DNA of 64,000 bases, taken from assembly GCF_947077765.1 (NCBI RefSeq), contig NZ_CAMTTF010000006.1, positions 1-64,000 on the forward strand. The letters are read 5' to 3'. The position numbers and the translations under genes are program-made. Every line of letters begins with the position of its first letter. The stretch's first letter is position 1. Below the pieces are notes generated by a model. It was not told the DNA's origin. It saw only the letters and a program-made list of their open reading frames with translations, and did not search any database. This document shows, piece by piece, positions 52,919 through 62,724 of the stretch. The DNA comes from Salinibacter grassmerensis. GTDB lineage: Bacteria > Bacteroidota > Rhodothermia > Rhodothermales > Salinibacteraceae.

Positions 52919-55228
52919 TCAGAAGGTGAGCGTAAACGACAGGTTGGGGATGGGAACCGGAATCTGAGGGACCTCGGTGCGGTCCAGGCTCCCGTCGTCT
53001 TGACGCTCATACTGGTAGAACCAAATATTCCGTCGGGAATACGCGTTTATGAGCTGCAGCTTGAGCTCGTAGTCACCAATTCCGAAAAATTCCCCGCCAC
53101 GGGTTGCCCCTACGTCGAGGCGGTGATATGGCGGGAGGCGGTCGTTGTTGAAGGGACTGATGAGCACCGTTCGCTCGTCGGTAGTGGACTGGAACGGGCT
53201 ATCTACGGTGCTAAACTGCCGTTCTGGACGGGTGTAAGGCTGTCCCGTGCTGTAGCTGAAGGTGCTGGTGAGGCGCCAGGCGCTGGTCAGGCGATATTTC
53301 GCAACGAGCGTCAGGTCGTGCGTTCGGTCGTACTTTGGCGTGTAGTACTGCTCTCCTCCCGCAGCCGTCTCGTTGATGTTCGGGAACCGCCGCTCGGTGC
53401 GGCCCAGCGTGTAGCTGAGGAAGCCCGTAAAATCCCCTGTCTTGCGGCGCAGCAGGGCCTCCAGCCCGTAGGCCCGCCCGTTGCCAGTCTGGAACCGCTC
53501 GGCGTAGGGAACCCCCGCGGTGCCTGACGAAAATGGATCTTCCCGGAACAGGCCGGGCATGGTGCGCCCGTACCCCTCGATCTCCGCCTGCCAGCCGTTC
53601 CCAAACTCCGTCGTAAGCCCCACTGCCAGTTGATCGCTTGAAGAGGGGGGCACGCCTTGATCGGCCATCAGCCACGTGTCGAAGCCCGTGAAGAGCTGAC
53701 TTGTCTCCAGGGTCAAGTACTGGTGGTAGCGCCCGTACGCGGCCTGTAGCTGCACCGAAGAGGAGAGCGAGTACTCGACCGATAGGCGGGGCGAGAGCCG
53801 CCAGAAACTCCCTTTCTGAAAATAGGAGCCCCGAAGCCCCGCCTCCAGGGTCCAGTCTCCTGTCGGCTCGTACGTGTCTTTCAGGTACAGTGCTGCCTGC
53901 TGGCTCCGAAGGTCCTGGTCGTAGTTGACGGAGCCGTCGAAGGACTCCTGCAGCTGGAACGAGAGCGAGCTCCACTGGGCGCCCCCCTTCAGGGTGTGCT
54001 CTGAACTGGCCGTATACTCCACGTCCGCATTTACCGATACGTCGTCGACCCCGTTTTGCTGCTCAAACTGGGTGTTGGCAACGTTGGCCACGGGCGTGCT
54101 TCGGTACCGCGAGCCGGTGACCTGCAGGGTCGAGAAGGCCTGGCTCCCGAAAAGATGGGTCCAGTCAGCGCTAATCGTCTGGTTCCCATAGTCGATGTCG
54201 AACCGGCCGGCGTCCTGGAATTGGAGGTCCAGTCGGTCTTGTCCCCCGTACAGGGCAAGAGAAAGCTTATCGTCGGGGCCGGCATCGTAGTTGATTTTCG
54301 CATTCACGTCGTAAAACGCAAACGCCTCGGGAATGCCGTCCGTGTCCGTGCTCCGCAGTCCCGCCAGCACAGGCTCCAGGGTCGAACGCCGCACGGCAAT
54401 CATGTACGAGCCGTTTGCCGACTCCCCCGTCCCTCCGTAGGGGCCTTCGATGTAGGCGCGAGAGGCGAGCAGTCCCAGGCTCACGCCGCCGCCGACGCCC
54501 TGCCGGTTGCCGTCTTTGTTGCGGATGTCGACGACGCCCCCCAACCGCCCGCCGTACCCGACCGGATAGGCCCCCTTGTAGAGCTGCACGTCTTTGATCG
54601 CGTCGGGGTTGAACGTGGAGAAGAAGCCAAAGAAGTGGGTCGGGTTGTAAACCGTGGTGCCGTCAAGTAGGATTAGATTCTGGCCCGGACTCCCCCCACG
54701 GATGTACAAATTGCTGGAGTAGTCCGACGCCGTCTTCACGCCGGGCAGGAGCTTGAGCGTCCGGAAAACATCCGGCTGCAGCACAGAAGGTAGTTCTTTG
54801 ATCAGGGCGGTCTCCACCTGGTCCATGCCCATGGAGCGGTCCGCATCGGACTCGTCCCCGGTCACGACCACTTCCTCACCCGCGATTCCCTCCGGCCGAA
54901 GCGTTACGTTGAGCCGGCGCTCGTCACCAGTCGACAGCGTAACCGTCTCCGAGCGGGTTTGGTAGCCGATGTACGAAAACACGATCGTGTACGTCCCGGC
55001 GGAGAGATCCTGAATCGTGTAGTACCCCTCATCGTTGGTGGCTGCCCCTCGGCTGGTTCCTTCAATGACGGCGCTCGCCTGGATTAGTGTCTCACCCGTT
55101 TCGCCATCCCGCACGTAACCGCTCAGTGACGCGCCCTCCTGTGCGGAAACCGGGCTGGGGGCCCCGAGTGCGAGGAGGACTACGCAAAACCCGACGAGTA
55201 GGGGAAAAAAGTTGATGCGGGCGTTCAT
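52919..55228 (-). CDS. TonB-dependent receptor with carboxypeptidase-regulatory-like domain
   Basis: 769 residues. Signal peptide ends 'ALGAPSPVSAQ'. A regulatory-like domain 'SLSGYVRDGETGETLIQASA' to 'LNVTLRP' is followed by the plug: 'PSVLQPDVFRTLKLLPGVK', 'NLYIRGGSPGQNLILLDGTT' and 'GGRLGGVVDIRNKDG'. The rest is a 22-strand barrel ending 'IPNLSFTLTF' with a terminal Phe. It imports a substrate across the outer membrane using TonB energy. Followed by a DUF4249 lipoprotein. Ligand unknown, no cobalamin riboswitch or Fur-like box found upstream. Confidence 0.93.
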   Translation of the reverse strand: MNARINFFPLLVGFCVVLLALGAPSPVSAQEGASLSGYVRDGETGETLIQASAVIEGTSRGAATNDEGYYTIQDLSAGTYTIVFSYIGYQTRSETVTLSTGDERRLNVTLRPEGIAGEEVVVTGDESDADRSMGMDQVETALIKELPSVLQPDVFRTLKLLPGVKTASDYSSNLYIRGGSPGQNLILLDGTTVYNPTHFFGFFSTFNPDAIKDVQLYKGAYPVGYGGRLGGVVDIRNKDGNRQGVGGGVSLGLLASRAYIEGPYGGTGESANGSYMIAVRRSTLEPVLAGLRSTDTDGIPEAFAFYDVNAKINYDAGPDDKLSLALYGGQDRLDLQFQDAGRFDIDYGNQTISADWTHLFGSQAFSTLQVTGSRYRSTPVANVANTQFEQQNGVDDVSVNADVEYTASSEHTLKGGAQWSSLSFQLQESFDGSVNYDQDLRSQQAALYLKDTYEPTGDWTLEAGLRGSYFQKGSFWRLSPRLSVEYSLSSSVQLQAAYGRYHQYLTLETSQLFTGFDTWLMADQGVPPSSSDQLAVGLTTEFGNGWQAEIEGYGRTMPGLFREDPFSSGTAGVPYAERFQTGNGRAYGLEALLRRKTGDFTGFLSYTLGRTERRFPNINETAAGGEQYYTPKYDRTHDLTLVAKYRLTSAWRLTSTFSYSTGQPYTRPERQFSTVDSPFQSTTDERTVLISPFNNDRLPPYHRLDVGATRGGEFFGIGDYELKLQLINAYSRRNIWFYQYERQDDGSLDRTEVPQIPVPIPNLSFTLTF

Positions 55229-55897
55229 GCTCTCGGAGGGATGGTGAGCTGGCAGGAAGCGGCGGGCATGAATGGTACATCGGTGGCCGCCGTGCTCGAT
55301 CGGTGCAGCAGCCTCTGCGCCTGGCGTCAGACGAAGCGCCTGTCACAGAGGACCACAGGACTATGACTGTGCTCTAAATTGGGTTTTCGATATTGACATG
55401 TACGCAGTTGAATGTACAGCGGTGCTCATCCACGGTTTACGTGTCAGTCCACGGCCCTGTAATGTATGTTGCCCGGTCTCGCAAAGGCTCACCATGGGGA
55501 CGGGATTCTGACTACACGACCTGCAGATGCCTCTCATAGATCCGCGCGGACGGCCCCCCTGGAAGACTGATCGAGACGGTCTACAGCACGAGCGAGGGGG
55601 CGCCCTGGGTGGTCGGGACACCACAATGCAGATACCAAGTTTAACCTTTTCCCTCTGTGGCGCGTGTCTGCACATCGGCCTCCCGGTCAATCAGTACGCG
55701 GACGCGAAGAGACCAGTGCCGACCACCGCACCAAGGACGCGCCTCAGGGTTTTAGGAACTGCTCGGCGTCAGCAAGTAGGACTGCTACGTAGACAAAACC
55801 GTTACGCCGTTGCCTTCAGGTCTGCAGGTCAGGGGGCCACCGACCCTCGTCCACCGATGTCCATCTGCATATATCAAATGCGCCCATCCAACCCGAC
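55229..55897. other. Intergenic between divergent genes
   Basis: Upstream of the TonB receptor and of the small membrane protein. No gene or riboswitch seen. Short AT-rich patches at about 55370-55400 could be promoters. Confidence 0.4.
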
Positions 55898-56251
55898 ATG
55901 AGCAACCAGGAGACAACGTTCAGAGACATTTTGTCCTGGGCCTCATGGCTGAGCGGTGTGGTTGTGGTTCTTTCTCTGGTAGGAGTCCTAGCGTGGGTAT
56001 TTTCTCCCCCAGGGGGATGGTGCCTTCCGGCTGGCGGGGCGGTCGCGGGCGGAGTCATGGGCTGGAAAAACCCCTCCTCCCGTTCGGCCCCCACGAAAGC
56101 TGTGCTCACGTACGCCGTGCGGGGGGCCGTGCTGGGGCTGCTTGCTGTTTTCGTTTATCAGAGCGCGTGCACGCCTGCCCCAAAGGAGCCGGGAACGCAG
56201 GAGCCAAAGCAAGAGATGCTCGTCCAGCCCTCTTCCGCAGACTCGTATTGA
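55898..56251 (+). CDS. Small membrane protein, 117 aa
   Basis: Hypothetical. Three hydrophobic stretches: 'WLSGVVVVLSLVGVLAWVF', a shorter Gly-rich helix 'PAGGAVAGGVMGW', and 'VRGAVLGLLAVFVYQSACT'. A Pro/Glu-rich soluble tail ends 'QPSSADSY'. No family recognised. Good coding character and a clear ATG after an AT-rich region. It lies just before the FecI-like operon but is not obviously part of it. Confidence 0.65.
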   Translation: MSNQETTFRDILSWASWLSGVVVVLSLVGVLAWVFSPPGGWCLPAGGAVAGGVMGWKNPSSRSAPTKAVLTYAVRGAVLGLLAVFVYQSACTPAPKEPGTQEPKQEMLVQPSSADSY

Positions 56252-56663
56252 CGACTCAGACACATCGGGCCCTTTCCGGCCAATCCGTTCATCAATGAGA
56301 GAGACTTGTTTTTCTGGCGCTCGTCCACTGACTGTTCGGCCGGAAGGATAGACTCGCATCTGCCGGGGTTGACATTTCCACGACCATCGTCCCCGTAAGT
56401 CGAAGGCCGTTCGTCGTCACGGGTCGGCGTACCGGATTGCGTGTATACGGGCCACTTGGGTTACAAAAAAATTGCATATCCCACGTAGGCATTCCGCCCG
56501 ATCCGTTCGTCTCTTTCATGGCGTTTGGACGGTACAGCAACGCTGGTCACAACGCGGTACCAGTCGACAACGCCATTGCGCCACAGCACCGCTCTCTTCC
56601 ACCACGCGGGCCGGACGAGTCCCCAACGTGCCCGGTGCTTCCTTTTTGCTGACCTCTTTTCCC
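56252..56663. other. Intergenic before the sigma-factor operon
   Basis: No gene. It should contain the promoter of the sigma-factor operon. The frame in front of ATG 56664 is open but has no sigma-factor resemblance. Confidence 0.4.
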
Positions 56664-57236
56664 ATGCCCGACGCGTCCTCGCCCGATTCTCTGGACGCTC
56701 TCTGCGAGCGCCTCGCGGCGTCCAACGAGGCCGCGTTCGAGGCCCTGTTCGACCGCCTGGGCAGCCCGGTCTTTCGCTTCATCAGTGGCATGGTGGGCAC
56801 GGGCCCGCAGGCCCACGACCTCACACAAGAGACCTTCGTGCGGTTGTGGGAGGCACGCGAGCAAATGGACGAGGTCCAGTCGCCTAAGGCGTATGTCTTT
56901 CAGATTGCGCGTAATCGCGTCTACAGTCACGAGCGCTCGGAGCGCACGCGACGGGAGCGCCGCGCCGAGCGCAGCCCGTCCTCTTCGGGCGGGGCCATCC
57001 CCAGCCCCGACGATGCGGTGGACACCGAGGCCCTCGAGGATAAGATGCAGGCCTGGATCAGTGCCCTACCGGAGCGCCAGCGCGAAGCGCTCTTGTTGGC
57101 CCGCGAGCAAGGACTGAGTCATGATAAGATTGCGCAGGTTATGGGCATCTCCCCCAGCACAGTCAACAACCACATTGTGAAAGCCATGAGCACCCTCCGC
57201 GACCGCCTCAACGAGTACCGGCCCGACCTGCTGTAG
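56664..57236 (+). CDS. ECF sigma factor (FecI-like)
   Basis: 190-residue extracytoplasmic-function sigma factor. Region 2 is 'AAFEALFDRLGSPVFRFISG' with 'HDLTQETFVRLWEAREQMD' and 'SPKAYVFQIARNRVYSHERS'; region 4 is 'LPERQREALLLAREQGLSHD' and 'MGISPSTVNNHIVKAMSTLR', the helix-turn-helix for the -35 element. The next genes are a FecR-like anti-sigma factor (38 nt downstream) and a TonB receptor with an STN signalling domain, so this is a complete surface-signalling cassette. It presumably transcribes the receptor operon or further genes when the ligand is bound. Confidence 0.93.
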   Translation: MPDASSPDSLDALCERLAASNEAAFEALFDRLGSPVFRFISGMVGTGPQAHDLTQETFVRLWEAREQMDEVQSPKAYVFQIARNRVYSHERSERTRRERRAERSPSSSGGAIPSPDDAVDTEALEDKMQAWISALPERQREALLLAREQGLSHDKIAQVMGISPSTVNNHIVKAMSTLRDRLNEYRPDLL

Positions 57237-57274
57237 CTCGCGCGCTAGCCCCTCTCACCCTGCCTGTTGCTATT

Positions 57275-58306
57275 ATGGACGACTCGATGCCCCCCGATCT
57301 TCCCGATCTATTCGACGATGCAGCCCCGGACCGCCAGCGCGATCTGGCATCGGTGTGGGCGGCGCTCGGCGAGGCGGAGGCCGCCCGCGACCAGGCCTTT
57401 CAACAGGAGAGGACCTGGACGGCCTTAGCGGAGCGCTTGGACCTGGACGCCGCCTCAGAGGGCTCGAGTGCTGCGCTACCCCGTGCGGAAGGCCGCCCGC
57501 CCCGTCCCCGGGACCCTTCCGATCCGGCACGCACATCCCGTCAGACGTGGTCCGGGCCTACGGCGCGGCGCCTTCTGATGCTGCTGGTGGTGCTCGGCGG
57601 GCTCCTCGCGGGAGGCTGGTTCTGGACGCGTCCCGTTACGGTTACCACTGCTGGTGGCACGCAGGCGACGACCACGCTCCCGGACGGGTCGACGGCCCAA
57701 CTGAACGGCGGCACCCACATCACGTACCGACGCGGCTTCGCGGCTCTGCCCTTCGTCCCCGCCGAGCAACGGCGCGTACGGCTGGAGGGAGAGGCGTTTT
57801 TCTCCGTTACGTCCGGCGACCGGCCGTTTCAGGTGGTCACACCTACGGCCCGCGTCACGGCCCTCGGCACGCAGTTTACAGTGGAGTCCCTCCGCGTCGA
57901 CGACGACACCACCACACAGGTAACCGTGCGGGAGGGACGCGTCCGGGTGGCGGCGGCAGGGCGCCCGGAAGACGCTGTCACGCTGGCGCAGCCCGGAGCA
58001 CAGAGCCGCGTTGCAGGCGCCACCGCTTCTCCTACGTCCCCGACGATGGCCGACCTGAATTATGCCGAGGCCTGGCGGCGCGGCGGCTTTGCGGTCCGGC
58101 AGTCGCCTCTTCCCGCCACGCTGCGCAGGCTGGAGCGTCGGTTCGGGGCGACGATCCGCTTGAAGGTAGATTCCGTGCAGACGCGGCCGATGACGCTGCT
58201 CTACGACGAAGATGCACGCCTCGAGACTGTGCTCAGCGACGTGTGTCTGGTGCAGAACCTGTCGTATCGAACAACGAGTCAGGGGTACGTGTTGACCGAG
58301 CCATGA
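57275..58306 (+). CDS. FecR-family anti-sigma/signal-transducing membrane protein
   Basis: 343 residues. The cytoplasmic N-terminus (~95 residues) with 'DRQRDLASVWAALGEAEAAR' binds the sigma factor. One membrane helix 'LLMLLVVLGGLLAGGWFW' follows, then the FecR domain 'ATTTLPDGSTAQLNGGTHIT', 'RRVRLEGEAFFSVTSGDRPF' and 'VTALGTQFTVESLR', and a C-terminal DUF4974-like unit ('PATLRRLERRFGATIRLKVD'). It passes the signal from the STN domain of the receptor to the ECF sigma factor. Its stop overlaps the receptor start by ATGA (58303-58306), so translation is probably coupled. Confidence 0.93.
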   Translation: MDDSMPPDLPDLFDDAAPDRQRDLASVWAALGEAEAARDQAFQQERTWTALAERLDLDAASEGSSAALPRAEGRPPRPRDPSDPARTSRQTWSGPTARRLLMLLVVLGGLLAGGWFWTRPVTVTTAGGTQATTTLPDGSTAQLNGGTHITYRRGFAALPFVPAEQRRVRLEGEAFFSVTSGDRPFQVVTPTARVTALGTQFTVESLRVDDDTTTQVTVREGRVRVAAAGRPEDAVTLAQPGAQSRVAGATASPTSPTMADLNYAEAWRRGGFAVRQSPLPATLRRLERRFGATIRLKVDSVQTRPMTLLYDEDARLETVLSDVCLVQNLSYRTTSQGYVLTEP

Positions 58307-61125
58307 TCGCAGGTCCGCTCGCTCCTTCATTTAGAACACCGCTGCGCCGCTGGTGGGCAACAGTGCCGGCCTGCGCTCACGGGTCCGGGGGCCCCGTCAT
58401 GATGATGGGTGCCTTGCTACTGGTGGGCATGTTTTTCTTTTTCGGGGTCGCTCCGCCGCAGGCCTTCGCCCAGACGCCGACCGACGCTCCCTTCGCGGTG
58501 CGGGGCGCCCCTCTGGACGAGGCCCTCCAGCGCCTGGCGCGGCAGGCGGACATCGATCTTGCGTACCCCTCGGCCCTGGTAGAAGGACGCACGGCGTTCT
58601 GCCGCACGCGCCGGTCCGCTGCCGAGGCACGGCTGACGTGTCTCCTGCGGGGCACCGGCGTCGACTACGTGCGCAGCTCCGGAGGCACATACGTGCTCTT
58701 CGAGCGCCGGCGCCGTGCCCCTCAGCACGGCCGCCTCACGGGCACGGTGGTTGACGCCGCCACCGGCGAGCCGCTGCCGCGCGCGACGGTGCTTCTCGCC
58801 GACGCCTCCACCGGCACCACGACCAATGAGGGGGGGCAGTTTCAGTTTGGGCGCGTGCTCTCCGGCACCCACCGCCTCGTCGTCACGTACGTCGGCTACG
58901 CGACACAGGTGGACAGCATCGTCGTGGCCCCCGACGCTCGCCGTCGCCTCCGCATTGCGCTCAGTCCACAGCCGGTATCGTCCGAGCCGCTGGTGGTGAA
59001 GGGCCTGCAGCAGCGGCTGCCGTCCGACTCGCTCGGGCGTGCCGTGGTGTCGGCCGATCCGCTCGCTCGCCTTGCGGGGAGCGGCACACCTGGGGTGCTT
59101 CGGCGCGCGGGGCGTGAACTGGGCACTACCACACACGGCCCGCTGGCGCGCCTCCACGTGCAGGGGGGCAGCAGTGGGGAGCACGTGCTGCGGCTCGACG
59201 GGGTGCCGGTGCGAAACCCCGTTAGCCTGGGCGGCTTCTTTAGCGCCTTCAGCCCGCTGGCGCTCGACCGACTCACCGTCCACAAGGCCGGCTACGAGGC
59301 GTCGCAGGGAAGCTACACCGCCGGCGTCCTGACGGCCACGCACGACGTGGGGCGGGCCGACGAGCGGCTGGCAGTGACGGCCGACCCGATCAGTGCCAAC
59401 GGGCGGGCCGACGTGCAATGGACAACGGACCAGGGGCGGACGGGAGGGGCCATGGTGGCGGCTCGGGGCAGCGCCTGGCCCCTCTACCAGGCCGGCACGC
59501 TGGAGCACCTGCTGGGCACGTGGACGGCCCCAGACCCCGCCCTCACGTCCTTCTGGCTGTCCGGGACAGACGGACCGACGGCCGTGCAGGCCCAGCGCCA
59601 CCGCACCGACGCCCGTTTCTCGGACCTGCACGCCGCCGTGCGGTGGCCGCTCGGGGCCTTTCACACGCTGTCGGTGTCGGGCTACCGCGCTGACAACCGC
59701 CTGGAGGCCGCCCTGTCCAGCCGCCTCGCCACCGACGACGGCGCGGCGACACTGGCGGCACAGGACGAGTATCTGTGGCGCAACACGGCCCTCCAGGCCC
59801 GCCACACGTGGACAGCCAGCGAGCGTCTCAGCACGGCGCTTCAGGCCTACGGCAGCTGGCACACCTCGCAGTACAGGTACGGCCTGCGCAGCTCAGCGGG
59901 CGCCGCCGGTCCCCTCCAGCTGCCTACGTCTGTTCTCGGCGATTCGCCGAAGGAACGCAATCGCGTGGCGGAGGGCGGCCTCACAGCGGAGGTGGACTAC
60001 AGCCCCCGCGCCGACCTACGCGTCGAGGGGGCCCTCGAGGGGCAATACATCGATGGGGCCTTTCGCCTGGAGAATCGTTTCACGGGGCCGGTGGTGCACG
60101 GAACGCGGGCCTGGCAGTGGAGCGGGCATCTCCAGGCCACCGCGTCGCTCGGGGTAGGGACCACTCTGACCGGCGGCACGCGCCTCACGCACGTGCCCGT
60201 CCGCAATCAGACATATGCCGAGCCGCGCCTGTCGCTGCGACACGACTGGGCCGAGGGGCCGTTGGGGGGCGGTGCCTTTCGTCTTGCCGGCGGGCTCTAC
60301 CGGCAGTTCGTCACGCAGGCGTCCGTCACGAGCGCCGAGCCGACGTCCGTACTCCCAGATCTTCAGTTTTGGCTTCCGCTCGACGCCAGCGTGGCCCCGC
60401 CGCGGGCCTACCACGGCGCAGCCAGTGTTCTTCTGCTTCCGAGCACGGCGTGGTCGTTGCGGCTGGAGGCGTATTACAAGCGCCACCCCCGCCTGCACCA
60501 CGTGGACTACCCTCGCCTTATCGCCGCGGCCGGCTCGGAGGCGGGGACCCCGCGCCGGGTGTCGCGCCAGTCTGCACTTCTGGGAGAGGGCGAGGGCCGC
60601 ACCTACGGGCTCGACGCCACCCTGCGCCGCCGCACTGGGCGCGTCACCGGGCAGCTGAGCGCCGGATGGGGCACGGCGCAGCGTCGCTACGAGGAACGCT
60701 TTGATGCCCGGTGGGTCTCGGCGCCCTGGGAGGAGCCGGTCCGCCTTGCCACCCAGGCGCGCGTCCGCCTCGCCGACGGCCTGCAGGTGCGGGGACAGTG
60801 GGAGAGCGTATGGGGGCGCTCCTGGGCCCTGCGCCGCATCTACTACGACTATGTGGGGCCGGCCGGCGGGGGCGGCCTGGAGCGCTCGTCGCTCAATGCC
60901 CCGGGCACGGATGTCCTCGCGCCGTACCACCGCCTGGACCTCGGCCTGCAGGGGGAGCGGACCTGGCGCGGCGTGACGGTGGCCGCGCAGCTCACGCTCG
61001 CCAATGCCCTCGGCCGGGCCAACCCGTTCGACGCCTCGCTCCGTCGGGGGGCCGGTACCACCACCCGCCAGCCCCGCACGCTGCCGGGGCGCCGCCTCGT
61101 GGGCGTCCTGTCGCTCCGCTACTGA
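58303..61125 (+). CDS. FecA-like TonB-dependent transducer with STN domain
   Basis: 940 residues. A signal peptide lies at about residues 33-57 ('GALLLVGMFFFFGVAPPQ'). The STN signalling domain reads 'FAVRGAPLDEALQRLARQAD' to 'GVDYVRSSGGTYVLF'. A carboxypeptidase-regulatory-like domain follows ('GRLTGTVVDAATGEPLPRAT'), then the plug 'LHVQGGSSGEHVLRLDGVPV' and a barrel ending 'VGVLSLRY'. The start at 58303 overlaps the fecR-like stop (ATGA). ATG 58399, just before the hydrophobic segment and with GGGGG upstream, is an alternative that removes 32 residues. The receptor senses and imports the same, unknown, ligand. Confidence 0.9.
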   Translation: MIAGPLAPSFRTPLRRWWATVPACAHGSGGPVMMMGALLLVGMFFFFGVAPPQAFAQTPTDAPFAVRGAPLDEALQRLARQADIDLAYPSALVEGRTAFCRTRRSAAEARLTCLLRGTGVDYVRSSGGTYVLFERRRRAPQHGRLTGTVVDAATGEPLPRATVLLADASTGTTTNEGGQFQFGRVLSGTHRLVVTYVGYATQVDSIVVAPDARRRLRIALSPQPVSSEPLVVKGLQQRLPSDSLGRAVVSADPLARLAGSGTPGVLRRAGRELGTTTHGPLARLHVQGGSSGEHVLRLDGVPVRNPVSLGGFFSAFSPLALDRLTVHKAGYEASQGSYTAGVLTATHDVGRADERLAVTADPISANGRADVQWTTDQGRTGGAMVAARGSAWPLYQAGTLEHLLGTWTAPDPALTSFWLSGTDGPTAVQAQRHRTDARFSDLHAAVRWPLGAFHTLSVSGYRADNRLEAALSSRLATDDGAATLAAQDEYLWRNTALQARHTWTASERLSTALQAYGSWHTSQYRYGLRSSAGAAGPLQLPTSVLGDSPKERNRVAEGGLTAEVDYSPRADLRVEGALEGQYIDGAFRLENRFTGPVVHGTRAWQWSGHLQATASLGVGTTLTGGTRLTHVPVRNQTYAEPRLSLRHDWAEGPLGGGAFRLAGGLYRQFVTQASVTSAEPTSVLPDLQFWLPLDASVAPPRAYHGAASVLLLPSTAWSLRLEAYYKRHPRLHHVDYPRLIAAAGSEAGTPRRVSRQSALLGEGEGRTYGLDATLRRRTGRVTGQLSAGWGTAQRRYEERFDARWVSAPWEEPVRLATQARVRLADGLQVRGQWESVWGRSWALRRIYYDYVGPAGGGGLERSSLNAPGTDVLAPYHRLDLGLQGERTWRGVTVAAQLTLANALGRANPFDASLRRGAGTTTRQPRTLPGRRLVGVLSLRY

Positions 61126-61359
61126 GCCCGCGGGGGTTTTTCTTCGCCGTCGCCGCCCGCGCCTCCCTGCCGCTGCAGGGGGCGAGGCCGGCCGGAGGCC
61201 TGATGGTGATGTAGGGGGATAACGCCTACGTTACACCACGGGTATGGGTACTGGGGCCGCCGGGCTCGTCACAAGTGCGCGATTACCAAACGTGACTTCG
61301 GCACCCTTTATACGGCAGCGTCCCTCGTTGCCCCATCACACCACCAAAGATCCCTCTTT

Positions 61360-62724
61360 ATGACCCTCGCAAGCACTATTCGTTCAATACGACTCCGCCG
61401 CGCACTTCTTGCCGCGGCCCTGCTGGTTCTTCCATTTACTTTGATTCTCAGTGGCTGTGATAGCGGCGGGTCAGGAATGGATGAGAGCAGCAGTGTGGGC
61501 GACCAGATCACTTACGACCTGACCGCCCAGACCGACGCTGGCGTCAGCGGCACTGTTACCTTTTGGCGGGCCGGTCCCGAAAGCAGCCTAGTCACGCTTA
61601 ATCTGGATGGAAGTACAACCCTTCCTGGAAAGTCGCACCCGGCTCACATTCACGAATCCGATGGTGGTAACATTGCTTATTACCTGAGTGCAGTCAACGG
61701 CAGCAGTCCCAACGGCACGACCGCCCGGAAGATTGGGGTGCCGATCGACTCCCTAGCTGCCTTTGACGGGTACGTGAACATTCACGAGAGCCCGGCAAAC
61801 CTCGGAAATGTCGTGGCGCAGGGTGACATCGGCGCCAATGCCCAGGGCACTGACGGGTCGGGATTGGATTTCGTGGCGAATCCGGACTCTAGAACTTATA
61901 CGCTAAACCCGAACACAACTGAGGGAAGCGTCCTCTCCAACGGAGATGCCACCACAGTCCGCTTCGAAGAGTTGACTAGCTCAAAGACGCTGGTGACTTA
62001 CTCACTCGATATAGATGGATCGGTGAACCAGAACGTGGAATCCAACGTCACGGTCGCCCAGATCGGTCACATCCACCAGGGAAGCTTGGCGAACGCTCCC
62101 GGTTCTATCTCAAACAGCGACAGTGACGGGTTCTCCGGCTATCTCGGTTCGGTGGCGCCCACCGACCCGGATGCCCGAAGCAGCCGCATCATCAACGCGA
62201 GCTTCGACAAGCTTACCAGCTACAACGGCTACGTGAACATTCACCAGAGCATTGCCAACTCGCAATATAAGTTCGCGCAAGGCGACATCGGCTCCAACGC
62301 CGAGAATGGCGGAGGGTCGTCCGCCGACGTGACGGTGACCATCAATAACGAGGGAAGTAGCGCGTGGGTGGTTGACAATGTCGAGGGCGCCAGTGGCGTC
62401 GCCGGCAGTGGTCAGAATCCAACGCTCACCCTGAAGGTAGGTACCCGCTACCGCTTCGACAACAACGGGGGTAGCAACCACCCGCTGGGCCTCCAGAACA
62501 GCAGTGGCGAGTATCTGCTGAACCAGACCGACTCCGGCTCCGGCAGCCTCGAAGGTGACAGCGGTATCAACTACGAGGAGGACAGCGACGGAGTCGCCTT
62601 CACATACACCCAGTCGCTAGCCGATGCGGTGAAAACCTATCGATGCACCGTGCACTCCTCAATGGAAGGCACCGTCCAAACCGACGGGTCTGGTGGTGGT
62701 GATGATGGCGGTGGTTACCCGTGA
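61360..62724 (+). CDS. Lipoprotein with two CHRD-like domains and a cupredoxin domain
   Basis: 454 residues. Lipobox 'LILSGC' (Cys33). Two CHRD-like units follow: 'HPAHIHESDGG' with 'GYVNIHESPANLGNVVAQGD' (about 50-160), and 'GHIHQGSLANAPG' with 'GYVNIHQSIANSQYKFAQGD' (about 200-315). The C-terminal ~120 residues resemble a type-1 copper protein: His374 in 'NNGGSNHPLGL' and Cys429-x2-His432-x2-Met435 in 'YRCTVHSSMEG', the ligands of halocyanin/plastocyanin. It is likely an envelope electron carrier or copper-binding protein. The joined CHRD-cupredoxin layout is uncommon. A hairpin terminator follows at 62799. Confidence 0.85.
   Translation: MTLASTIRSIRLRRALLAAALLVLPFTLILSGCDSGGSGMDESSSVGDQITYDLTAQTDAGVSGTVTFWRAGPESSLVTLNLDGSTTLPGKSHPAHIHESDGGNIAYYLSAVNGSSPNGTTARKIGVPIDSLAAFDGYVNIHESPANLGNVVAQGDIGANAQGTDGSGLDFVANPDSRTYTLNPNTTEGSVLSNGDATTVRFEELTSSKTLVTYSLDIDGSVNQNVESNVTVAQIGHIHQGSLANAPGSISNSDSDGFSGYLGSVAPTDPDARSSRIINASFDKLTSYNGYVNIHQSIANSQYKFAQGDIGSNAENGGGSSADVTVTINNEGSSAWVVDNVEGASGVAGSGQNPTLTLKVGTRYRFDNNGGSNHPLGLQNSSGEYLLNQTDSGSGSLEGDSGINYEEDSDGVAFTYTQSLADAVKTYRCTVHSSMEGTVQTDGSGGGDDGGGYP

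Noticed and set aside
57355-58302. Forward frame open across the whole fecR-like gene, continuous with the receptor frame
   Set aside because: It is a shadow of the FecR frame; the sequence has no family resemblance until the STN-bearing receptor begins at 58303.
58417-59862. 481-codon reverse-strand frame opposite the TonB receptor
   Set aside because: Lies wholly opposite a confident gene; Arg/Gly/Val-rich mirror of GC-rich codons with no motifs.
59775-60704. 309-codon forward frame within the FecA-like receptor
   Set aside because: Alternative frame of a confident gene, rich in Arg and Pro, no motif.
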